Source: Trebouxia sp. TZW2008 (Eukaryota; Chlorophyta; Trebouxiophyceae; Trebouxiales; Trebouxiaceae). From it: DNA of 64,000 bases. The notes beneath the pieces were generated by a model. It made no database searches, was not told where the DNA came from, and saw only the letters and a program-made list of their open reading frames with translations. The translations under genes and the position numbers were made by a program. Each line of letters begins with the position of its first letter. The stretch's first letter is position 1. The DNA is taken from assembly GCA_002118135.1 (NCBI GenBank), contig BDIU01000048.1, positions 186,001-250,000 of the forward strand, given 5' to 3'. Of the stretch, positions 55,749 to 64,000 are shown in pieces.

Positions 55749-58700
55749 ATGCAGCTGACCGTGAGTACTCATGACGACAAGGTGTTCACGATCGAGGTAA
55801 AGATCACTGGTTTATTTGCTGAGCTTCACACCCTTGCTGTTGAATCGCTGACACAGAACAAAACTTTGATGCGAAGCTCAATGCTGATACTTTTCCAGGT
55901 CGATGGCGACACCGACATGGCAACACTGCAAGCCATCATAGAAGCCGAGACCGGCCTGCCTACTGCGCAGCAAGCCGTCTTTCACAGTGGGAAGCTCATT
56001 CCAACCAGGTCTGAACAAGCTCAGGCTTGGCCTGATGTCAGATCTGTCTTGTCATCGTTCGCTTTCTTCAACTGCACCTCTGCATCTGCAGTGGCACTCT
56101 TCAGGCAGCACAAATACAGGACAACGACCTTTTGATGCTGTCTCCAAAGCAAGCAGCGCGTCCACAGCCTCAAAGTGCTCCTGTATTATCCCGGAATAGA
56201 GACGGCAGCCTACAGAATCCACAAGCATTTCTTGACGCCTGCCTTAGCAATCCTGCCAGCATGGCCCAGATGCCTCCTGCTATCAGAGATGCCATCAGCT
56301 CTGGTGACATTGACTCCTTGCAAACTGTGTTCAGACAAGCACAGAGGGAAGCAGAGCAAAGGCAAATGGAGTCACAGCTGATCAGACCTGGTGAAGACCC
56401 TATGGATCCAGAAGTGCAGGTAAATATAGTTGGCATCCACTTTGAAGTCAGAGTTTGTGACATGTTGGCAACACGCTCAGTTGAGGGAGCTAGCCAATTA
56501 GTGCAGAGTGACCATTCCAGACTGAAAATGTTCTTTTCAAATAAACTCCAGATTCATGCTTCGAGACAAATGGTGTTATCAAAGATATTATGGTAACAAA
56601 CTTACAAGGCTGCTGGTCAGTGTGCAATTTGGCAAACATTGCTACTGGACATACAATGCAGGATCATCGTTTGTTGTAACTGATTGTGAGCACTGTCTTT
56701 TGTTGATCGTCAGCACTGTGGAGCTGCTATGCGCCAAAGATGATCCTGTGCAATCCTTGCAGGCTAGAATAGCAGAGTACATCAGGCAGAAGAATATTGA
56801 AGAGAATTTTGAGCAAGCAATGGAGTTCAACCCTGAAGTGTTCGCACAGATTACCATGCTATATGTCAACATGGATGTAGGTACTTCTCTGACTTTTCAC
56901 GTTTCATGCTGCTCCCTCTGTTGCCTGATGTATTTTGCGTTGAAACAAAATGAGATCTCCACAATTAAAGTCTTCAAGAGCTGATGCTTTGACTCTCTTT
57001 GCAAGAATTCAAACATTGTTGGCTTTATTGTGTAATCAGCATAAGTAAAGCACAATTCCTGTCATGCAATTGCCCTTGCACACACAATCAGAATGATGCA
57101 TGCCCATAAACAAAATGCATGATGACCATACTACTTATTGTGATCACAGCAGTTGTCATGATTCGCTAGCTGCATTTTCCAGTATGGTAGTCTAAACTTG
57201 CCGCAATGGCTGCATAGTAAAGTATTGCTGCACGCGACAGGTCAATCGCAACAGAATGGCAGCATTTGTGGACAGTGGCGCTCAGTCGACCATCATGTCT
57301 GCCAAGTGTGCTGAGCAGTGCGGCATTCTTAGGCTGATGGACACGCGCTACCAAGGTATAGCCAAAGGCGTTGGTACCTCCAAGATTCTAGGCAGGATAC
57401 ATCAGGTGATACGGCTGTCAAGTGCTGGCACCGTTTGTTGGCCAGTGCCTGTTTCATGTGTTCACCTCATGCAAGATGCATGCTGTGATTTGCAATCAGG
57501 CGCCCATGTTAGCCGCAAAGGCTATGTTGATCAATCTTCGCACCCAGTGTCAGAGTCTAAGCAAATATTCTGAGCTGATACGTGCTGTCTGCTGATTTCA
57601 ACTCCGTAACAAGTTGCTATTCATGATGGGTCACCAAATCACAATGCTAGTCATGTTGAGTCAGCATCAGAATGTGTAAGTGGGCCATGTTTGCATCTAG
57701 CAGCTAATAGTAATCTTTGCTCAGACGCGTACAACCTGTGCAGGCGCCACTGACGATAGGGACCCAGCACGTTTCCGCAAGCATCACCGTCCTAGAGGAT
57801 AACAGCATGCCATTTCTGTTTGGCCTAGACATGCTGAGGCGCTACCAATGCTCAATAGACCTCCACAAGAATGTCTTGCGCTTTGGCAGCATCAATAATG
57901 CTGAATTGCCGTTTCTGGCAGAACATCAACTGCCTGAGAGGCTGAGACGTGAGAGCAGTGATGTAGCAGAGGGGGCGTCAGGGGGTGTGGGTCAGGGGTC
58001 TGCACCGGGCCCTGCTACTCTTTCAAATGCCGCACCAGGTCAGTGAAAGAAGCCTGATCTGTGGGTGCTGACTCAGTTCTGTCTGCATGTGGCTCTAGGT
58101 CGACGCTGTTGCAAAAGCCTTGGTCAGATCCTACTGATTTTTACAGAGGTTGTGGTCTGCCTGATGCATGCCCAACACAGCAGCAGACAGCAACCTCATG
58201 CAGCTCAGCGTCGCAAGGAGTCAGCTTTTATTGTGTGTATACAGCAAAAGATCTGTGCTATGCTTTAGACAGCTTGCTTGCATGTATAGAAGCCTTAGCA
58301 AGTGTCCTATCTGTAGCAAGTGTCCTATCTGTGTCCCTGTACAGTACAGCATGATATGTTGTATCTTTTATAGCTCTTTCATCAATCATGCCTGGCATCC
58401 TGCAGGCGGTGTGACGGCGGTGTTGAACCCTACGCCTGCCAGCACCCCGCAAAGAGCAGCAGCTGCAGCAGCGGCAGCTAGGGCAGCAGGAGCTGCCAGC
58501 CCTAGTGGTAATGCCCCAACAACAAGTACAGCACCAGCTGCCCCTGCAACAAGCAGCAACCCAGCAGGTAGCCATTGTCTTATCAAGGCTTGTGCACTTG
58601 CAGGCCGCATCCTTGCAAAGTTCAGCATGTAGGCACTTATGCAACAGGGGATATGGCTGAAGCCAACTTGTGTGGAAATCCATCATGTGTTGGCACATCA

Positions 58701-58980
58701 TTGAGATGTCAGTGCTGCAAATTTTAATGCCGTGCGGCTGCACAGAGTTTGATGCAAACGTATGTCCTAGCATGATGTTCTGGCTAGCATAAAACGGCAA
58801 CACAAGCTGTCAGTCATTACGAATTGCGTTAATTGTTTGTTTGCAGGTGGCCCAAGCGCAGCAGTACAACGGCTCATGGCGCTTGGTTTCAGCCAGCAGG
58901 AATGTCAGCAAGCACTGCAAATGTGCAGTGGCAATGAAGAGCAGGCTGCATCAGTCTTGTTTGAAAGCAGTTTTGGGTAG
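55749..58980 (+). CDS. DDI1: DDI1 ubiquitin receptor/aspartic protease
   Basis: Proteasome shuttle with a retroviral-like protease fold. Exons 55749-55796, 55899-56008, 56092-56419, 56763-56876, 57241-57405, 57744-58038, 58406-58567 and 58847-58980, all phases matching, 451 residues. Layout: N-terminal ubiquitin-like domain ([13 protein letters not shown].. to [10 protein letters not shown]), a helical middle with [17 protein letters not shown], the protease with [12 protein letters not shown] (active-site Asp) and [10 protein letters not shown], an Ala/Pro/Thr-rich linker, and a UBA end ([15 protein letters not shown]). All three domains are kept, whereas some animal DDI proteins lost the UBA. 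The intron after exon 4 uses a GTAGGT donor. TGTAA occurs near 59425. Confidence 0.95.
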
Positions 58981-59749
58981 CTGAGCACGATTGGCACGTG
59001 AATGCATGACAAGCAGCAAGGCGCAGTCTCGTGATGTGCAGGATGGCATATTCAGAAACACATCACAAAACGCGACAGCCATGTGCGTGTAGAGTAGGTC
59101 TATCAGTGCTTATATACGGTACCAGATGTCCAAATTTGAAAGCAGACAAAGCATGTATCTGGTTTGTGCATTTTGCTCAGGTCCGTTTCAATCCACAAGA
59201 GAGCTCTTCAAGAAGTGTCAGACAAATTTGCACAATTAGAGCACATCTGACCCAGAAGCAAAAGTCCTGAAGATGGCCTGAACATTTGAGAAACAAGTTG
59301 ACTTGACCCACGATGGCAGCAACCAAAGACAGTTATTCAAACTAAAAATCAGATCAGACTTTTGCAACAACGTAAAGTTATGGCATGCGCTCTGGATGAG
59401 TGGCAGAAAGAGGAGCAGAAAGATGTAAAGGGGCACTCATGAACTTTCAAATAGCAGCTGAAGGTATGACCTTCTCAGGCACAGAACCTGCACGACGCAA
59501 TGAGTGCATTTCTGTCCTGCCCTGCAGTTCAATGAAACATCAATGCTCCCAGGTCAAGGACGAATTTTAAAAGGGCACGAAATGTATCATTAACTCTCAC
59601 CCAAATAGCTCAGCATATCAATCACTTCAGCACAAACAATCACATTAGCCTGGGACTGCAGCACTCAGACCTTGCATCAAGTCTGAAGGACTGTGCAACA
59701 ACTCGCCACACAATTCAACTTCTGTATGACTCATTCTTTTGTTGCAAGT
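58981..59749. other. convergent intergenic region
   Basis: 3' flanks of DDI1 (plus) and the F-box/LRR gene (minus). No gene-like frame. Confidence 0.5.
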
Positions 59750-61012
59750 CTAGTCACAAAGGTATACATGGGGCTGCATTGCAATTTCACCAGATTCTTC
59801 AACATGAACGTGCTGATGCTTTGCAGCCAAGTCATTGTGAGAGCAGCAACGCTGCTTGCAGGGAGTCAAAGTCAATCCTTGAGCACCGCAAGATCCAGCA
59901 GAGATATCAACATGCCTTTGCACTTGCCTAAGCTGTAGCAACATTGGCTTCTGCGGCAATCCGAGGAAAGCCAGATGTAAGGCATGCAGATTCGCAGGGG
60001 GCTGGTCAAATGTGACCTCGCGACCTAGGCACAGCCCTGTCACATGTCGCAAATCTTGGGACGCCAACTTGCAGGGCATGATGCCGGTGTCTAGCTTCAG
60101 GCAAGTGACGTTTGGGAGCTTTGACAGTACACTGAGGACTGCAGCTGATTGAAGTGAGGCGCCAGTTGCATGAAGCTGAAGGTGGCTAAGTTTTGGCAGG
60201 GTCAGAAACAGCCTCTGCAGCTTCTCAACAGCTGCAGCATCAGTAGCAAGTGACAATTCCGCATCCCCTGTGTAACATGCTTGTGGTAGTGTCAGCCTCA
60301 GATCTGTCAGTCGGCAGAATAAAGATGGCTTTTGAAGTATCTTGTGAATGTCGCCATTGGCATTCATGGCAGCAATGTATGGGACAAGCTTGGCGAACGC
60401 TGTGCTGAGTTCGCTCGCTGAAGGGCCTGAGTGAGTGTGTGTTGCCTTTACCTTCAATTGCAACTTGGCCTGTGCAACAGGCAGAGCCAAAAGACTGGAA
60501 AAAGCACGAATTGAGTCAATTTGGTATTGGCGGCTTTCCTGAAGCCATTCCCTGCCTTGAAATTGCCCTGATTCGTATGAAGTGAAGTTGTAATACAGCC
60601 TGACTACATCGCAGTAGGGGTTTTCCAATAGTTGCGTGCATTCCTCAACACCAGTAGGACCGCCACCATAGGCAGCACGAAGCTGTATGTTGAGTTTTGG
60701 GAATTTGATTTTCAGATGCTTTGCCTTTTCTTCCCATCCTTCCTCAGAGCAAAGGCAAACTGTGTGAGAGAGCTCATGGGCTTTAAGGTGATCGCGCCAG
60801 CTTCTGCACGTGAGGCGTAGCCGTGCTTGCTCCGTGAGGTGAAGCTTCTTCACAATTGTAGCCCGGACTAGCTCGGGCAGCTGCACACGCGCAGCACCAT
60901 CAACCAGAAAAGAGCGATATCAGCAGCAAGTACAGCAGCAACTTTTATGGCATCAGTGATGACCATTCATATTGCAAGTCACACGTACATGGGCGAAAGG
61001 GCTTGCGTCCAT
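59750..61012 (-). CDS. F-box/LRR-like protein
   Basis: Two exons (61012-60989 and 60880-59750, phase 0), 384 residues. The start MDASPFAH joins LPELVRATIVKKLHL and then ARLRLTCRSWRDHLKAH, a clear F-box-like helical bundle. Further on, leucine-rich segments recur (CRLTDLRLTLPQA, LPKLSHLQLHA, LPNVTCLKLDTG, LRHVTGLCLG, LHALHLAFLG), a curved LRR array of irregular length. It is probably an SCF adaptor; its target is unknown. The last ~45 residues (Cys/His-rich) may be intron read-through. The eight-codon first exon is supported by a GTACGT donor. Confidence 0.7.
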
Positions 61013-61842
61013 GACGGGTAGTGCGTCACTTCGATGGTGGCCCTGGCTCTGTACACTCATATTGTGTTGCTGACGAGCGTCGCCTTTTGGCAACCCCGAT
61101 GTCTCAAGAGCTTGCATTAACATCATGTATGTCTATTAAGCTGCACTCGAGGCTTTCAACTAGCAGACAGCGCAAGCTGAAAACCTCACGTTCATGGCTG
61201 CACTTGGTGGCTGCGCAGATCTAGCCGGTTGTTGGGTACGCAAACCCGTCGTGCCTTTGTGGCCTTGTACTTCACAACGACCGTCCGTGGCGATGTGGAG
61301 CAGGCTGTCACATCCGCACAACCGCACATAAGCACGACTGAGCGACAGCGAGAGAGTAATTTTACAGGCCTTCGTACCAGAACGGGCACGTGGTATCACC
61401 ATGCAAAGGCGCAAGAAGCATGTGTTGCAGTGCCCTCAAAGCACTGCAACTGAGAAATCAATGCAAGTCATGATTGCAATTAATCCAGTCACACACCAGG
61501 TGAAAGCTTGTCGTCTTCAAGCTGCCTGCCCAACCAACAAACTTTATACGCTTGATCTGGCTCGATGCGCCGAACAAGAACAACTGAAACTAGGCTTGAA
61601 ACATTGCACAACTGATGACAAAGGTTGTTCTTCAGGATCTTTTCAAGCATGCACATGATGTACATGAAGCACAATTGCAAGGCGGCTTGAAACATTGAAA
61701 AAGTAATGACAAAGGTTGTTTTTCGAGACGCTTTAAATGCACAAAATTCTAGAATACACATACTCGGCCACATTGCACCATCCAATACAGGTTGGCAGCT
61801 ACGCGGAACAATATGTAGCAGATCCATTATTGCATCACCGGG
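61013..61842. other. intergenic, with a 91-bp duplication
   Basis: No confident exon. Two copies of a block (GGCTTGAAACATTG then ATGACAAAGGTTGTT) start near 61593 and 61684. Confidence 0.45.
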
Positions 61843-62438
61843 CTAGATTGATTTGCAAAACTCGACTGAGCAATCCACCCCCTGGCTCATACTGATGATG
61901 AAACCATGAGAGTTCACTGTGGTGCTGTTACTGCTGCTATTCCCCTTCACCTGATCAAATGTGCCATCGTTGATGTTTGCATTGCTGATTTGGAGCACAT
62001 CTGCCCTTTGTTGAGTCCAGTCGCCTATGGGAAATCAAACACATGATTTGCCACCAGGTCAAATTTACCACTTATGTCAAGAATGGCCACAGACGCAGTT
62101 GCTATCTTGTACAGTACCTCCTTTGCAGCTGTGGATTACAAGACAAAACCCGGTAGCTCTCCCTCTGTAGTCGATGATCTCGTAAGCCCACGCGTTTTCG
62201 GGCAATACAGTTGAGCCCTGACGATTGCAGTGGCTGAACTGGGCGTGCGTATGCGATTAGGTGCTGTTGCCATTTCGTTGTCCTTGCCGTGCCAATTCCG
62301 CCCACCCACGCGGGTCAGGGTGTACTCTGTCCTGTTGTAGACCGTGATGTGGATGATGCCTCCAGATGCCGCTGCACCCGTAGTGCTGGCGATACCGTCG
62401 ACTCGATTATGCAGGCAGTCTCTGCTGCAGTCCGAGGC
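61843..62438 (-). CDS. unrecognised protein, beta-rich
   Basis: The 3' part is well defined: exon 62024-61843 (stop TAG) joins in phase 1 to an exon ending at 62118 that reads AWAYEIIDYRGRATGFCL. Upstream, a frame with HITVYNRTEYTLTRVG looks like a beta-strand-rich start, but between it and the second exon the frame changes, so either a small intron (a GTGGGT donor lies near 62308) or a frameshift separates them. The last exon is Asn/Ser-rich (KGNSSSNSTTVNSHGF) with two Cys. The pattern faintly recalls small beta-sandwich secreted proteins; no function is proposed. The 5' end is not resolved. Confidence 0.4.
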
Positions 62439-63019
62439 CAATAATGAGCATAAACGAAAGTCCTGCGGTTCTTGTACATGTCCTGAAGCATGTCGCTGTC
62501 TCGGAAGCTGCTGCTCTCTCTCTCTGCAATTATTTCACATTGCAAAGAATCGCAACACCTGGGGTTAGACCTGTCATGGAAGCCTGGATGGAAGCTGTCA
62601 AGGAAACCGCGAATGACCACCATGGGCAAGTCTTGTTTGCCAGCGCAGCACCGGGATTCGGGGAAAACTCCTGTCTGGTGCACTGTACAGCTTAAATGAA
62701 TGTTGACTAAGCCAGAAGCAAAGCTGCAAGACTGACGCGGAGCTTGTCACTGAGTGATTGCGACAAGTCTGACAAAGATCAGTCGGCAGGAGAGCTTGAG
62801 ATTGAGCATCCCAGCGGCCTTTCTGATGACAAGGCTCGGAACTATGTCGACTGTGGATCTGGAGTGATTCTTTTCTCCGGACACAACTATGGCAATGTAC
62901 ATGTGAGAAGGAGTCATTTATTGACTGTGCACGGTCAAGAGCACCTGATAGACCAACAGGCCAAATCGTGCCTCGCTGCTTACCCATTTTGGACCGCAGT
63001 CAGCGATTATTGCAGCATG
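62439..63019. other. ambiguous short frames
   Basis: Both strands have 75-125-codon frames that overlap. I cannot choose between a minus exon (DSDMLQDMYKNRRTFVYAHYW) belonging to the gene below it and a plus frame (FTLQRIATPGVRPVMEAWM). Confidence 0.3.
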
Positions 63020-63195
63020 GCAAGTCTCTAGCTAGTGCAGCATGGCAAACCTCTGATAAAATATGGTCAACCATTAGTGCAGCATGGCAAACCTCTAATA
63101 GCACATGGTCAACCATTAGTGCAGCATGGTAAACCGCTTGTGCAGCATGGCAAAGTTCTGGTAAAACATGGTCGGCCATTAGTGCAGCAGGTCAA
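63020..63195. repeat. 21/42-bp tandem repeat
   Basis: GTGCAGCATGGCAAACC alternates with a TATGGTCAACCATTA-type half. About eight 21-bp half-units were counted, highly similar to each other. Confidence 0.85.
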
Positions 63196-63385
63196 ATTTC
63201 TCAATGAGCTTGGTCAAACCTCAACACACTACGGCCAAACAATTAACGGGGATTGCCAAGCAATCAATGAGCCAAGATCTGTATATCAAAAGCAAGGCTT
63301 GGCAGCCGGCAACTGGCAGGGTACAGAGAAGTACATCTTGCAATACAACTTCTGCTGCTATCTTGCTAGACAGAGCTCATTCTGA
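63035..63385 (+). CDS. repeat-coded ORF (QHGKPL units)
   Basis: Open frame of 116 codons across the 21-bp array, beginning right after a TAG with GTG, so no ATG start is seen. It encodes repeated QHGKPLI/KYGQPLV heptads, then loses periodicity (NELGQTSTHYGQ). It may be an exon of a longer gene; a downstream plus frame near 63610-63845 (ILQDGNQGLAESQQAML) has a helical look. Equally it may be a chance frame in a repeat, because a second frame through the array stops only once. Confidence 0.25.
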   Translation: MQHGKPLIKYGQPLVQHGKPLIAHGQPLVQHGKPLVQHGKVLVKHGRPLVQQVKFLNELGQTSTHYGQTINGDCQAINEPRSVYQKQGLAAGNWQGTEKYILQYNFCCYLARQSSF

Positions 63386-64000
63386 ATAGCTTGTGTCAGC
63401 GATAAGCTGAATCATGTGCGCGCGTACTCTCAGACTTGCATAGCTCGACAGCTGTTGTATACGGAGGAGGGTTACTGAGCTTCAACCTATGCACATTATC
63501 AAACATGTTGATCAGCCATGAATATGCCTGCCATATGGACGGTTTGGCAATTGTCATGAAACAGTGGCGCACAGCGTTTGAGCGTCTGTACATTATGCTG
63601 TGATTCCTTTCAGCAATATGACACTGCAATTGCAAGCATTTTACAAGATGGAAACCAAGGTCTTGCAGAGTCACAACAAGCAATGCTTGACAGCTCAGGC
63701 AAAATCTTAGTACAGATCATGATCAATGGTCTACAATCGTTGATTGGACAGGCAGCTGCCTGCAGTTATGCTCTGATTCAGGCATTGCAACTTGAAGGTG
63801 CTTGGCCTCATGGCAACGTGCAGCAAAGTCAAGTTTTCTGCTTGTAAATCTGCTGTTGAGGGGAAAATGCAACAGGCATGTTATCTTTTGCAGCACAGCA
63901 CTACCATTTGATGTGCTCAGAGGCGGAGTCTGTGGAAATATATGCTGGCCTATCTGTACAACTATGGCCACCAAACAGGATCAAGATTGAGCTTGACAAG
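63386..64000. other. window end, one helical frame
   Basis: Holds a plus frame, about 63610-63845, rich in Ala/Gln/Leu (VQIMINGLQSLIGQAAACS) after a TTTCAG acceptor at 63606-63614. It could be an exon cut off from its gene. Nothing else was seen. Confidence 0.3.

Noticed and set aside
57241..58038. retroviral-type protease (FVDSGAQ), as a sign of a retroelement
   Set aside because: It is flanked in phase by ubiquitin-like and UBA domains, which is the DDI1 architecture. No reverse transcriptase or LTR is nearby.

Overview
The window looks like nuclear DNA of a green alga (Chlorophyta; my guess is a trebouxiophyte-like lineage, not proven). Signs of this are a three-exon psbX with a transit peptide, plant-type IPK1, UBC27 and MED17, introns of about 60-700 nt in nearly every gene, CAG/poly-Gln tracts, and TGTAA (the usual green-algal polyadenylation signal) shortly after several stop codons. 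The standard code is used. Nothing prokaryotic, no CRISPR and no complete transposon was seen. All gene models were spliced by eye from GT-AG (occasionally GC-AG) sites, frame continuity and remembered family motifs.

Layout. 1-1.4 kb: 49-bp repeats and one orphan minus-strand exon. 1.4-4.1 kb: MED17 (+). 4.6-6.3 kb: 3-hydroxybutyrate dehydrogenase (+). 6.7-9.0 kb: class 3 lipase (-). 9.7-10.5 kb: single-exon hypothetical (+). 11.6-16.4 kb: two tandem SDR paralogues (-). 16.8-20.4 kb: IPK1 (+). 21.7-22.2 kb: psbX (-). 22.9-31.1 kb: a large P5B-ATPase-like gene (+) in which I cannot find the catalytic core. 33.3-34.9 kb: leucine-rich-repeat protein (+) with an extremely short intron. About 35.7-42.2 kb: coiled-coil gene (-) with duplicated exons. 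42.8-43.7 kb: UBC27-type E2 enzyme (-). 45.6-46.4 kb: F-box gene (-), divergent from a TRP-like cation channel (46.5-52.7 kb, +). 53.5-55.1 kb: aldo-keto reductase (+). 55.7-59.0 kb: DDI1 (+). 59.8-61.0 kb: F-box/LRR-like gene (-). 61.8-64.0 kb: an unrecognised minus gene and a repeat-coded ORF.

Functional themes are ordinary housekeeping: transcription (MED17), ubiquitin/proteasome (UBC27, DDI1, F-box genes), inositol phosphate signalling (IPK1), lipid and ketone-body metabolism (lipase, BDH, SDRs), photosynthesis (psbX) and ion transport (TRP-like, P5B-like). The genes are not organised as operons.

The most distinctive property is recurrent local tandem duplication of units spanning an exon, its splice site and the adjoining intron. 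It appears in the channel gene (S1, S2/S3-like, pore and last exons), in IPK1 (two exons), in the coiled-coil gene (several exons) and in P5B introns. Most copies are decayed, but some are intact and in phase, so they could serve as alternative exons. Short dispersed repeats (about 90-130 bp) also recur in introns and intergenic DNA.
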